Positions 1 to 11,200 of a DNA stretch of 64,000 nucleotides are shown here, piece by piece; within the stretch, counting starts at the first letter, position 1, and every line of letters begins with the position of its first letter. The translations under genes were made by a program, and so were the position numbers. The notes beneath the pieces are model-generated. The model saw nothing but the letters and a program-made list of their open reading frames with translations. It was not told the origin of the DNA and did not search any database. Origin of the DNA: Macrocybe gigantea (taxonomy: Eukaryota; Basidiomycota; Agaricomycetes; Agaricales; Callistosporiaceae); the NCBI GenBank assembly GCA_011319805.1, contig SJRY01000216.1, positions 1-64,000 on the forward strand. The letters run 5' to 3'.

Positions 1-100
1 CCTAACCTAACCTAACCTAACCTAACCTAACCTAACCTAACCTAACCTAACCTAACCTAACCTAACCTAACCTAACCTAACCTAACCTAACCTAACCTAA
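1..100. repeat. Telomeric repeat, 20 perfect copies of CCTAA
   Basis: The window opens with twenty uninterrupted copies of the pentamer CCTAA, so the G-rich strand would read TTAGG toward the chromosome end on the left. Most filamentous fungi carry the hexamer CCCTAA/TTAGGG; the pentamer is best known from arthropods. The array runs directly into subtelomeric satellite at 101, as expected for a true end. A degenerate internal copy (CCTAACCTAA) lies near 917-926. A systematic loss of one C per unit by the sequencing method is possible. Confidence 0.93.
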
Positions 101-220
101 CCCCGAGCCCAAAGACCTCAGTGATCGAATCCCCGAGCCCAAAGACCTCAGTGATCGAACCCCCGGACCCAAAGACCTGGACGGTCAAACCCCCTGAACC
201 CGAAGACCTCAATGGTCACA
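101..220. repeat. Subtelomeric 30-bp tandem repeat, 4 copies
   Basis: Four 30-bp units start at 101, 131, 161 and 191. Units 1 and 2 differ only in the last base, while units 3 and 4 are progressively diverged. Shared landmarks are the CCCC start, the AAAGACCT core and the TCGAA or TCAAA end. The array abuts the telomere and has no coding character. Confidence 0.92.
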
Positions 221-339
221 CCCACCCTCGCCAGAAGCAAGGGTGTTGGAAGTCAAGCAAAAATTAAATTTCTACGATACTAACATCATGTTTTGTAACT
301 AACGCGTTCCAACATACAGCAGAGGGGAGACGTCGCACG

Positions 340-1130
340 TGAGCGGCTAAGGCGGGGACGGTCGTCTGGCCACGATTGATGTTGGCGTGAGGTAGGTGGC
401 GGCTAAAGGTGGACCGCTGCCAGCTACAGCCGTCGGAGATGTGAGAGGAGAGGGGTGTGGCCACCGAGTACGTTGAAGTCGGCGGCCTAGAGAGAGGGAG
501 GCGTGAGACCGGCGTGGGGCCATGACGGCCGTTGCAGATGGCTGGCAAAGGCGGGGGACGGTCCTCTGGCCACGATCAACGTTTGCGTGAGGTAGGCGGC
601 AGCTAAAGATTGGGCGCTGCCAGCTACGGCCGTCGCAGATGCGAGAGGAGACGGGTGTGGCCACCGAGTGCGTCGAAGGAGGCGGGCTAGAGAGAGGGAG
701 GCGGGCAACTGGCGACGACGGCCGTCGCAGGTGACGGGAGACCGGCGTGAGGCCATGACGGCCGTTGCGTCGAAGGAGGCGGGCTAGAGGAGGCGGGCCA
801 CGGCCGTCGCAGGTGACGGGAGACCGGCGTGAGGCCACGACGGCCGTTGCGTCGAAGGAGGCGGCTAGAGAGGAGGCGGGCCACGGCCGTCGCAGGTGGC
901 GGGAGACCGGCGTGTGGTCCTAACCTAATGGCCGTTGCGTCGAAGTCGGCGGGCTAGAGAGGAGGCGGGAGATCGGCCGTCGCAGGTGACGGGAGACCGG
1001 GGTGAGGCCACGATGGCCGTTGCGTCGAAGGAGGCGGGCCACTGGCAACGACGGCCGTCGCAGGTGGCGAGAGACGTGTGTGCGTCGCAGGCGGCAGGCT
1101 AGATGGGGAGGCGGCGTAGTCGTTACTTAG
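340..1130. repeat. GC-rich degenerate subtelomeric satellite
   Basis: This stretch is built from shuffled copies of a roughly 70-85 bp unit containing ACGGCCGTCGCAGGTG, GGGAGACCGGCGTGAGGCCA and GTCGAAGGAGGCGGGCTAGA. Clear copies begin near 716, 804, 880, 970 and 1050. Open frames on the minus strand here repeat the same peptide strings and look like satellite by-products, so no gene is called. Confidence 0.8.
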
Positions 1131-1179
1131 CGAACGACAAAAAAAAAAAAGAAAAAAGAACGTTGACTTACCTGGGGAA

Positions 1180-1800
1180 CGAGCCCCGCTGCCCTTGCGC
1201 CGGCCAAACGTCGAACGTATGAAAAAAAGAGTCAGCGAGACGGCACTGAGGCCTGACGAAGTAGTTTGGAAGGGGGCACGGCAGCAGGCCGGCGACGAGG
1301 GCGGTCACAGGCAGGAAGGCCTGACCAACGTCGACGGTTGGCCGCACTGGACGATCGACGGCGGCCAGACGACGGCCTCCATCGAACGGAGGAAGTCGAG
1401 GGCGGAGGGCGGAAGGCGGAAGGCGGTCGAACGTTGGCAAAGGGGCGACGGCCACAGGCGGTGAGAAGCGCTCGCCGCTGGCAATGGGAGCCGTGGCAGG
1501 CGGCAGGCGGCTGCGAATCGGTGGCCGTTGGCAACGGGAGCCGTGGCAGCGGCAGGCGGCTGCGAATCGGTCGCCGTTGGCGCTGGAGGTAGGCGGCAAG
1601 TCAGTAAACGGCAAGAAAGACGAAAAAAAAAAAAAAATACTCACCGGGTTAACCTCCCCGGCTGCCGTTTACCGCGCCATCGTCGAACGGAGGATCGAAC
1701 GGAAGAGAAAACGTGAAAAAGAAGAAGGGAAACGGCGCCGAGGCCTGACGAAGAGGGCTGAGGAGTTGGGGGGTTGAGGGGGTTGAAGGTAGGCCAAGGC
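1180..1800. repeat. Second GC-rich subtelomeric repeat block
   Basis: This is a different GC-rich repeat from the block at 340-1130. A ~50-bp unit with GGGAGCCGTGGCAGCGGC and GGCTGCGAATCGGT is repeated at about 1479-1585. A-rich tracts at 1139-1157 and 1622-1636 punctuate the block. I see no credible gene. Confidence 0.65.
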
Positions 1801-1917
1801 AGCACGCCTTAAAGGCCATTTTTTTTCAAACTCCGCTCGGCTCGGCGTCCGGTGTGCCTCGGAACGCCATGTTGCCACGTCAGCGGAGTTGATCGTCAAC
1901 TGTTGCTTCTCACCGCC

Positions 1918-4646
1918 ATGTCCGCACCTTCCCAGCCCCGAATTTTGATGAAATCCGTCGAACTGCCAGCGCGGCGAGTACAGAAAAAGGTAAGTCGTGG
2001 CCTAATATGGAATTTTATTGCTTCTGAAGCCGAATTCCACTTGTTTTAGGCCTCTTCTTTTGTAACTGACCTGGCCAGAGCTATAGATCAGGCTGGTCAG
2101 CAGAGCCAGACCCCTGGTTCCAGACCCCAAGCTGCTCAGGTGAGTAACTAGGCACACAGGCCATGGCAACCTGGGCTAAATTCAGCTCCGAGATGGCCGT
2201 TTTGCGTCGTCCAAGGAGTCATACTCCTAGGTGAGTGCCTTAGCATTTCGGAACATGATATTGAAGGCTGAGACTCTATCTAGTGAGTACGAGGAGTCTG
2301 ATTGGACTTCTTTGGAGTCCTCAGATGAGGAAGAGATCGCTCCACCACGTCCTTCAGCTCATCGGACAACTGCTCGGCCAGCTAGTCGTGGTGGTTTTGC
2401 TCAACCACCTACTCTAGCTTTTTCCGCACCAGGTAAGTCTTACTTTAGATATTTAAAGCTGGGGAAATGACTTTTTTAGCTCTGGTTCCTGTGCCAGAGC
2501 CTTCTAAACAGAGACCAACTCAAAAGAAGATTGATAGACAGCCTCGGAGGGATCAAGATGATACTATTGCACAACGTGATCATAATTTGAAGACGAAAAC
2601 GGCTACTCAAAGTATCCAGTGAGTTGATTTTAGAATTAACTTGATTTTTAAATGATAATTTGCTTTTAATCTTAGTCAGAGCCAGGGTTATCAAAACTGG
2701 CTAGCAGCTCCGCATCAGCTGCAACTTCGGCGGGATCATACTCAATCTCATCGGTCCAAAATCATCACACGAAAACATTTCAAAGGTCAAAATCCTGACC
2801 GAGTAAGTCTTTGAAATTGATAACTTAGAATTTAAAGCTGATTGAAATGATATAGACACAGAATATTAATTTACGTATGGATCGTAAAGCTTATTGGGTG
2901 AGTACTTTGAACTATTCTTTGATTAAGATTGAATTGAAGCTTTTCATCTCAGGCATGGAGGGAAAAGCGGCATTATCGAAGGCGGTTTTATACCGCCAAG
3001 CTAAATACCAAAGGCAAACCACGTTGGAGGACAGTTTCTGTCAAAGGCATGGAAGCAGATCCAGAACGTCGTCATCGGGCCATGCAAAATATTAAAGATA
3101 AGCAATATCAATTAAACATCAAGAGAATTGCTAGGATTCGTCGTGAACTGCAACGAGACCATGACAATTTCAATGTCTTGGCTGTCTATTCCAAAACTGC
3201 TATGTGGGTTCGTGCAGCTTGGGGAATGCTACCAGATATGGCTGGTAAGTGTGCAAACAGAGATTGTGCTGGTAAGTCTTATTTTTTTCATTTTTAGACT
3301 GATTTATTTTATTTATTGATATGATATTTTGCTAGATATGATTCTAGAAGAATCTCCAATATTTGTGGAACACCGACCAACTCCAATCTATGATAAATTG
3401 ATTGGAAGACCAGATGTATTTCTATTTTTCTTTTGTCTTTGTTCTTTTTTTTAGACTTGGACTGATTGTTTGATGTTTAGAAAATTAAGACTATGTCCTA
3501 CATGGTTTTGATTTATCATTTGGACTGCATTCCTCAGCGTCGTTGGCAAACAATTTTATCACCTACTGGCAAGGTCCAAAATCTTTATCTGGCTAAATCT
3601 TTCTCTCCAGTGCTATGGAACGACTTCAAGGTCGACTACTTATCTGCAGCTTATGAATTTCGATTCAATAAGACTATACATGAGTCTTTCTCTTGGATGC
3701 AGTCCATAGCTATGCCGGAATTTCAAGTTCCAATGATTGTCAAAGGCACTGAGCTGTCTTTGCCTTTGATTCTTACCAAAGGCAATGCTACAACTCACAA
3801 TCAGTCAAAGAGGATGCGTCGGCGACTTCTTAAAAACAGAGAAAGGTATGTGTTTGATTCTGAATCTCTTTTTCAAAAGCTTAGATTGATGATTGATACA
3901 TCAGAGAACGTAAACATTTGAAAAGGACTTATGAAAATGGTCCTCAAGTCAATGATTTGGAGGTTAGCTCTGGATCTGATTCAGAAGTTCAGCCCAGGTA
4001 TGGTTTAGCTTATATTTTCTAGCATTGATTCTGTTCTGATTCTTGGTCTTTTTTAATAGAAAAAGACAAAGGATTGAAGAAGAGGAGGAAGAGGAGGACT
4101 TGGAACAAAACAACAGCTTAGTTACAACACAAAGAACATCCACCTCTCAAGGTTAGAACTTTGAATATATTTAGTTACTTAGAATAGTTCATTTTGGTTT
4201 CTATTGTTTTTTCTTTCTGTTTTTCTTTTTGGGAATTAGCTTAATTGATGATAATATGTGATTGCTTTTTGGCTTTTAGTATCTTCTCATTGCTCAACCA
4301 GAGCTGAATCTGTATCTCAAGAAAGTGACAACCTGGTGAGTTTTATTGGTTGGCTCTTAGATCAAATAACTCATGTATTTCTTTTGGCTTCAAGTCTGAT
4401 CAGCTTCTTCAAGAAATGCAAAGGCTCAACAAACAGCAATCTCTATTATCACCACCTTCTCCTTCTTCAGAAGATGATGCTGATGGTGAAATAATCACTA
4501 GTCAGACTCAAATTATTTTATCTATCAAAGACAATGAAGAAGAGGAGGAGGAAGAGGAAGAAGAGGAAGAGGAAGAAGAGGATTATGACAAGTTATTCCA
4601 AAGCTTCAATCAGCAAGAGCTAGATACCATTGCTGACTTGTCTTGA
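1918..4646 (+). CDS. Unrecognised subtelomeric multi-exon basic protein
   Basis: A gene of at least nine exons is supported by a series of canonical introns, for example GTAAGT at 1990 to TTTTAG at 2049 and GTAAGT at 2431. The first ATG used is at 1918. The order of visible features is: an N-terminal Ser/Pro/Glu-rich segment (SDEEEIAPPRPS); a strongly basic middle (WREKRHYRRRFYTAKLN, RIARIRRELQRDHDN); a folded-looking part with aromatic residues (SYMVLIYHLDCIPQRRWQ, WNDFKVDYLSAAYEFRF); and a Glu-rich C-terminal tract with more than ten consecutive acidic residues near 4548-4580. It ends in TGA at 4644-4646. I do not recognise the family, and it is not a RecQ telomere-linked helicase. Base composition is far more AT-rich than the flanking satellites. 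It could be a subtelomeric gene family member or part of a mobile element. Confidence 0.6.
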
Positions 4647-4674
4647 ATACAATATGCATACTGTCTCTTTGAAA

Positions 4675-4848
4675 GAACCTAACTTTGGAATAGCATTGTT
4701 TTAGCCAACCTAACTGTGGTTTAAAAGGTTAAGATTGCTGGCAAAAGAAGAATAGCTGATTCAGACAAGACAGGCCTTAGGGGCCTGCTTGTCTGAAGAA
4801 CCTAACTTTGGGATGAGAGGGCATTCAGCCAACCTAACTTGAGAAGGA
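4675..4848. repeat. Duplicated ~45-bp segment with CCTAACT motifs
   Basis: Two related segments near 4675-4720 and 4798-4846 each carry GAACCTAACTTTGG followed about 25 bp later by CCAACCTAACT. Both contain the telomere-like string CCTAAC. They lie between the stop codon of the upstream gene and the minisatellite. Confidence 0.6.
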
Positions 4849-4865
4849 GGGCAGACTGGTTGTTT

Positions 4866-5056
4866 TCCAAATAGAGGAATGAACGATCGGACCTGTCCAA
4901 ATAGAGGAATGAAAGATCGGACTGTTCCAAATAGAGGAATGAAAGATCAGACAGTTCCAAATAGAGGAATGATTGATCAAAAATTGATGGCAGCTGTTCC
5001 AAATAGAGGAATGATTGATCGGAGCCTTCCAAATAGAGGAATGAAGGATCAAGGGC
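4866..5056. repeat. 30-bp minisatellite, 6 copies
   Basis: Six units share the core CCAAATAGAGGAATGA followed by a GATC-containing spacer. Successive cores are 30 bp apart except for one 48-bp interval caused by an 18-bp insertion near 4980-4998. Because the unit is a multiple of three, long frames stay open on both strands; the minus strand encodes a 10-residue repeat with SFLYLE. Coding is not supported by any start context or flanking exon. Confidence 0.9.
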
Positions 5057-5370
5057 CCCACAAGGGGGCCCAATTTGAAATTTCATTCAACCCAGGATGA
5101 AAAGAGTAAGATGGGTAGGCTATAACTGACAAGCGGTTAGTCTTCCATTGCATTTATGCGTATCTTTTCCTGATATAGACATGATATTATTAACATGTAC
5201 TACCTGGATCTCGCGGCCTATTTTCAACTTGGTGCTTGCCTTTTAAAGCCCTAACCCCCTAATCCTTAATCATAAGGGGGGTAGAATAAGAATGCTATAT
5301 TGGAGTATATTGATCCCTTGTAATGATAAATGATACATTAGTGCCGAATTGTCCGTTTTCATCACAGCTA

Positions 5371-6639
5371 TCAACGTTCTTGGGCGGCCCTCAGCTCAGC
5401 CCAACTGTTGAGTTCGAAAAACTCGGGCAACCTACCCCAAACCTCCTCTCGACCGCTTTCGTGTGATCGCTTCGAGTCCTTGACACATTCCATGCACACA
5501 TTCATCTTGTCCCACCGATCATACGCCCTCAACGGATTCGGTCCCCGGCCTCTCTTCTTGCTGGAATTCGACCCGCTTCCATCACCATCAATGAGGTTGT
5601 GCCATTCAGCATGGGGACTCCGTGCGTTTCCGCAGAACGCCGGCGTGAGACACCTGAGAGACGGCTGAAAGGCGAATAGAAAGGAGTGGGTCAAGGACAT
5701 CTCAGCATTGCGGAGGATTTCGCGGCCAACGAGACAAATGGTCTTTTGGTGCCATGAGATGGAATCTGGAGGGTCAGCATGTGCCAGAAAGCGGCGTGGC
5801 GTGGATGTGCGAGCGAGAAGATAGAATGCATACGGGAGGACGAGGGGAACGTTGGTTTCTTGCGCCAGGTTCATGGCACGCATGATGGCGGATGGCTTAT
5901 GGCGCTCTTTCGTGGTGGGCATTGGCGGGGAGCCGGACGATGGAGGTGTCACTGTAGCGATTGAAGTGCGGGGAGAGGTGTGATGATGTGAACGGGAGGA
6001 TTGCTTCGTCAAGTAGTCCTGGTATGTCGTCGGAAAGTGGCTTGTCAACATTGCAATGCAACGGTTGCGAAGTTCACGTAGCAGATACTTGGTGCTCAGT
6101 CGAAGGATTCCAGAGATGAAAGTCAACAGGGTATCAAGGTCGGCGGAAGGAGGAAGCATGTTGAAATGGCTAGAGGAAATATTAAATTCAGAGAAAAGAA
6201 AAGATTCATGAGCGCACGATGGATAGTAAATGGCTCGGAGAAGGTCGACAAAGTCACTCGGATCGTCCTGAAGATGCACCACAGGACAGCCTTCCAACTT
6301 TCCTTCGCTCGGCTCTTCCTCCGGCGGTTGTGGCATGCTGAACATGTCACTGAAGACCTCTGAATGATTGGCAAGGATGGTCTGATGGACCCGAAAGAGC
6401 GTGTCTTGGACGGCAAGAACAATGGAGCCGTCGTGCAGCCAGAATTCAGAGTTTTGGCCAGGTGCGCAAGACTTGCTCTGGCTGTCATGGAGCGTGGACG
6501 ATGCTGCAAGCGAGTCGAGTGACGGCCGATGGCGGAGGGAAGGCGCGGAAGGGGACCAGTCCATGACTGGTAGAAAGAAAGGGGCGATGTGGCCATACTG
6601 GTCGAGCTCGGGTATGCGGTTCCTCCGTTGTCTTGTCAT
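5371..6639 (-). CDS. BTB/POZ domain protein
   Basis: This is a 422-residue single-exon protein starting at ATG 6639. Residues about 50-130 form a BTB/POZ domain: FWLHDGSIVLAVQDTLFRVH opens it, HQTILANHSEVFSDMF is the conserved core, and a VHLQDDPSDFVDLLRAIYY segment follows. The C-terminal part has an MNVCMECVKDSK stretch typical of Agaricomycete BTB proteins. In known families BTB domains mediate dimerisation and often recruit cullin-3; the mushroom paralogues are largely uncharacterised. It is divergently arranged with the F-box gene starting 59 bp away at 6699, so the two probably share a promoter. The frame is intact. Confidence 0.85.
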   Translation of the reverse strand: MTRQRRNRIPELDQYGHIAPFFLPVMDWSPSAPSLRHRPSLDSLAASSTLHDSQSKSCAPGQNSEFWLHDGSIVLAVQDTLFRVHQTILANHSEVFSDMFSMPQPPEEEPSEGKLEGCPVVHLQDDPSDFVDLLRAIYYPSCAHESFLFSEFNISSSHFNMLPPSADLDTLLTFISGILRLSTKYLLRELRNRCIAMLTSHFPTTYQDYLTKQSSRSHHHTSPRTSIATVTPPSSGSPPMPTTKERHKPSAIMRAMNLAQETNVPLVLPYAFYLLARTSTPRRFLAHADPPDSISWHQKTICLVGREILRNAEMSLTHSFLFAFQPSLRCLTPAFCGNARSPHAEWHNLIDGDGSGSNSSKKRGRGPNPLRAYDRWDKMNVCMECVKDSKRSHESGREEVWGRLPEFFELNSWAELRAAQER

Positions 6640-6698
6640 TCATTCTTCGACAGTCGGCGACGCCATGGGCGCTTATCAGCCACTGCTGCTCATCGTCT

Positions 6699-7934
6699 AT
6701 GCTGTCCTCCGACGCGTTGCCCGTCGCATCCAACGACCCTCTCACGGATGAGCAACTCCTGCGTTATCGTAGGATGCTGCGCTATGCTGTCCAGGACATC
6801 GAATTCATGGACGACCAAATCTCACGTTCCATTCGACCTAGCCAAGCAGTCCTGCACATGCGACGACGGCTAGACGTCCGCATCAACACGCTTCGCGTTC
6901 TAGTTTCTCCCCAAAAGCGCCTCCCTCCCGAGATTCTATCCCAAATCTTCCAACTCTGTACGGAACAGAAAACCGTCTACATACCGATCAACCAGCATTC
7001 TTTCCCCTGGATATTCGGTCGCGTCTGCTCGAGATGGCGCGATATTGCCCTCTCGACTGCAAAGTTGTGGTCCTCCGTGACGATTAAAAAGGGCCACTAT
7101 GATACGTCTCGAATTATTAAGGAAGCGACGCCGGAAATTATGTCGCGTTCTGGCAGTGTCCCGACAACACTCACCATCGTGGCAATGCATAGGCATAATC
7201 CTTTGCATGCATTAAACATCCACGGATGGCCTCTGCCATGGAGTCAATTGGCGGAACTTCGCAAAAAGACTCCGACAATGATGACCTCGGCGTTGCTTGT
7301 CATCACCAAGGCTACTAACCTCGTCCGACTCTCTCTAGTGCTGTCGCCATTAGACCTATCCAACGTTGATGCTGCCAACACGATAACTCTAGACCAGCTC
7401 GAGGCGTTCGACCTCGACCTCTCTTCCTGCTCTTCTGAGAAGATGCAGTCCTTCTTTCCGCGTCTGTTATTTCCATCCCTGCAGAGACTCAGCATCAGTG
7501 GTCCCTCAGATGTGCTTCCAACGGAGACGCTAGTCGCCTTCTTCGACCGCTCTGCATGCCCAATTCACTATTTTCGCACCACTGCGATCATTTCTCACTA
7601 TGAGCCACTGTTGCAGTCCCTGCCAAAGCTCATCACATTCATACACGCACCGTCTCTCCTCACGCCACAATATCCCATACCAAGAGCTCTTCTGGCCAAA
7701 ATCCGCGACTCGGAGTTCGTACCAAACCTTGAAAGGTTTAGTTTCCTTGCCGAGGTGAAAGACTTAGAGATGTTGGTCACCGTCATCCGCCGTCGATGGC
7801 TAGGCGCACGGGTCGCTCTCACTCGATCCAGATTTGAGGAGCATGTCATCTTTTTGGAAGTCACGCCTTCCGACTCTCATCCCCAAGACGCGGTAGAGTG
7901 GGAAGCTTCGCTACGAGAGGTGTTGATGGATTAA
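6699..7934 (+). CDS. F-box protein
   Basis: This is a 411-residue single-exon protein. The frame is open upstream to 6633, but 6699 is the first ATG in it, so I use that start. An N-terminal region is followed by a coiled stretch and then the F-box at about residues 75-120 (LPPEILSQIFQLC, then FGRVCSRWRDIALSTAKLW). The rest is a Leu-rich tail consistent with degenerate leucine-rich repeats. F-box proteins act as substrate receptors of SCF ubiquitin ligases by binding Skp1; this one belongs to the expanded mushroom class with unknown substrates. It shares a very short divergent promoter with the BTB gene. Confidence 0.88.
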   Translation: MLSSDALPVASNDPLTDEQLLRYRRMLRYAVQDIEFMDDQISRSIRPSQAVLHMRRRLDVRINTLRVLVSPQKRLPPEILSQIFQLCTEQKTVYIPINQHSFPWIFGRVCSRWRDIALSTAKLWSSVTIKKGHYDTSRIIKEATPEIMSRSGSVPTTLTIVAMHRHNPLHALNIHGWPLPWSQLAELRKKTPTMMTSALLVITKATNLVRLSLVLSPLDLSNVDAANTITLDQLEAFDLDLSSCSSEKMQSFFPRLLFPSLQRLSISGPSDVLPTETLVAFFDRSACPIHYFRTTAIISHYEPLLQSLPKLITFIHAPSLLTPQYPIPRALLAKIRDSEFVPNLERFSFLAEVKDLEMLVTVIRRRWLGARVALTRSRFEEHVIFLEVTPSDSHPQDAVEWEASLREVLMD

Positions 7935-8211
7935 CTGATGTGAAGGCGAAGCCGCAATGGAGCTAGCCATGGACAGGAACCCACTCTACGGCATGATCAG
8001 GCAGTGGAATAAAAAGAATCAGTTCTTGCAATGTAGACTACTGTACGTGAATGTATGGTGCGAAGCAGTGATGCGGTAAGCAAACTATCGGATAGCATGA
8101 GGACGAAGCGACAGGTAGGGAAAAGCGAAGAGATAAATACGACACATTGTAACGGAATGCAAAAACAAGAAATCAAAGGAGCGAGGACTGATCAGGAGAA
8201 AAAAGCGTCCG

Positions 8212-11200
8212 TTATGATTGATGTGCTGCCAACAAGATCTTGATCTCGTCGATACACTCTCTCAATCTTGCCTGGACCTCTTTGGCGTTCTGAAGCAAAG
8301 GCTTGATGTTCTCGGGCGTCATTGCAAGCCTCACGTCGGAAAATTGGCCGATGATGGGCTGCGGAGGCATGGACCGTACTGAGCCGTTTTTCGGTATGCG
8401 GTTGGAACGTGAAGGCGGCCTCGAAGGACTGGGTTCCGCCTTCACGCGACGGCTTTTCGAGGCAGAACGAGGTTGCTGCTGTTCTCCAACATGCTCCTCC
8501 ACGTTGGACAGCCGGGTTGGTCTGCTTGGCTGCTCTCCCCAGATTAAAGGCTGAGAACCACTGACGGAGCGCTTTGCAGCAATAGGATGGTCAGCAGGCG
8601 AGGGTGGCACGTTCTCTGCGTATGGTGACCTGCCCTTGACAGTCGACGAGCCGTCGCCACTAATACCAAGAACCTCGCCGCCAAATCCAAATCCGAATTG
8701 GAATCGATTCGATCCCAGTCTTCTTCATCGCCCAAGCTGCTGCTTTCGGGTCCTGAAGCAGACTGACTGCTGGCCGACCGGGGGTGGAGCTGGCCATCAG
8801 AATGCAGATCTGGAGAAGCAAATGCGTGCTTGTTCTTGTGACCAAGGCGGAATATAGACGCCAACGAGGGACGTCGAGGCGTAGGTTTTGAGGCGAACGA
8901 AGTTGGGGGTTCAAAGGAAGCAGCTAATCCGACATATTCAGGCCCGGAGCTAGTCTTCGCTCGCCGCCTTCCGTGAGTTGCGGGTACGCGAGCATGAGGG
9001 TAGCGATGTTGATCAGACGAGTTCTCAGTACTGAGAGACGTGGTTGAAGCTGGGACTGGGGGTATCGGAGGGGTTGCATCAGGCTGATTTCGCTTGAGCG
9101 ACCGGAGAATGTCTCGAAGGCCACCTATGCCCAAGCGACTACTGCGGCGCTTCTTGGGCGAAGATCCGGCGCCGGCGCCACTACTCTCTTCTGATGGTAG
9201 GGTGACAGTGCTGTTCATTGCGTCGCCCCACCTCCATTCCCTGTTGACATTGAGTAAAGACTGGGTAAATGGCACCTCTTCAAAGATGGTAATGCGACCA
9301 TTACGCTCTTCTGCCAGATGAGATGTCGAGTCTGCATTGTTGAGCATTTCCTTGAGCAAGAAGAGCTGCCGATTATTCAGGTTATGCCTTCCCGTCGAAG
9401 CACGCCAGGCAAGACTAGTCGGACTTGCGAGAGGCGGGCTAATTGCCCGTGCACCAGGCGAGGCGCCAGGAACCGGCGTTGACGGCTTCGACTCATTTCC
9501 CGAGAGTGTGATTGCTCGCTCTCGACCACTCGATAACTTCATTGGTTCAGGAGACCTTGTTTGGATAGACATATCACCCGGAGCGTCAGAAGATGCGGGA
9601 GCACCGCCAGATCCAACGTCAATCAAAACCTCCGCGCACTCCCATATGAAGCGGTACCGGGAGTTGATAGTGTAAAATGAAGAGGCGAGTTGCTTATACG
9701 CTAGCTGGGGACTGATAATCGGATTAGCGAAAGGTGGCGTGCTGGAAGGATTTGTATTAGACCGATGCCGGGTTATTGGCTTGAAGAAGCTGGGTGAGGT
9801 GGCGCGAGACTGGGTCTGTGGTTGAGTGGGTGGTCGGGGAGGGGGCAGAATCTGAGAATGAGCGTGCTTGTCTAATAAGGCTTGGACGTCGACGACAAGA
9901 TCGTTATATGCCGTTTGGAGTTCTTTCAGCTCTAGATGGCAACATTATAGAGTGAGGACACTAAACCATGATTTTAATGACCACTACGCTCGATGCTCGC
10001 CGCGAATTCCCTCACCATGCCGAGATCTCTCCGTAAACCCATCTGAGCCTGACTGATTCGCTCCGGTATCTTCAGGTCTCCCAACGAATTACGCCTCATT
10101 GGACTTGCCGTGCTCATGCTACCTTTCGTGTTGCCACTACCAGATCCCAATATGGGGCCCATCGTTGACCTTCCTAATGAAGCCGACTGCGGTGAGCCTG
10201 GAGATTTGTTCACCTTGGTTGTACTTGCTGTCGGACTTCGAGATGTCTGAGGGACCGCAGGACTGCTATCTAGGCTGAAAACGGGCATGGAAGATGAGAT
10301 GGGAATCGGGGCATGTCTCGGATTGCGGGGAGGGGATGGGGGTTGCAACTCTATGGGTGGAAGAAGAGCCTGCTTGTCGGAGGTGTCTGCGGCGGAGGCT
10401 CATCCACCTGTTCCACTTGCGTTGGTGCTGACTGCTTCAATTGTTCGCTTGGAGGATGGTTTGATGCAGACCCTGCAACGTGAGTTAACGACACACCGCT
10501 TTTCGTCCTCTTGTGACGCCCAACCAGGCTGATCTTCCGGACACCTCCAATAAAACCCCTACTGCCTTCCTTGTCATTTGTTTGGTCTGACGGGGGCAGG
10601 ATGTGCTCTTCTTCACGCAACACGATGGGCATAGGAGGGTGGCTTCCTGATGGCAGCCGGCTGTAGGAGGGGAAGGCTGCATCGACATTGGCCGCTTCCC
10701 TTTTTCTATACCGTTTTCCGGTTCACCCACGCCTCTACGGAGTTGAACAAAGCCCAAACTCTTTCGCTTCAAGAGTTTCGAAGGCGTTTCAGGTTGTTGT
10801 GCTTTTCTGCTGCTGTCCCGTGTTGGCGTGTCCATAATGCCATCATTCACGCTAAGATTGAGATCGCTGCTGCTGGCAGATCCGATTCTGCCACCGATTG
10901 GAGAAGAAATGGCAGAGCTGGCGTTAGAACTAGAGCGGAAGAACCAATTTGAGAGCGATGGAGGACTCTGGTTGGGGCGCCGGTTCTGCCTATGTATGTA
11001 GCGCTCAGCAGAACGATGGGACGATTCCGAAGAAGATGGCATAGATGACATTGAAGTCTGGCTGTGAGGGCGGGGAGTGGATTGATTTTCTTGCTCCAAA
11101 TGGCGGAATGTATGAAGTTCTGTTGAGGGATTCAGAATGACGGAAGGCAAACAGGAGCGGTTGAATGTACCAATGCTTCCAGATACATCTGCAGGTGTTG

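Noticed and set aside
101..220. tRNA-like GATCGAATCCC in the 30-bp repeats
   Set aside because: It looks like a T-loop but there is no acceptor, D or anticodon arm, and it recurs every 30 bp.
264..884. Long minus-strand open frames in the subtelomeric block
   Set aside because: They are repetitive translations of the GC-rich satellite, overlap each other in several frames and have no intron or start context.
1918..4646. Telomere-linked RecQ helicase
   Set aside because: No helicase motifs (Walker A, DEAH) are visible in any exon.
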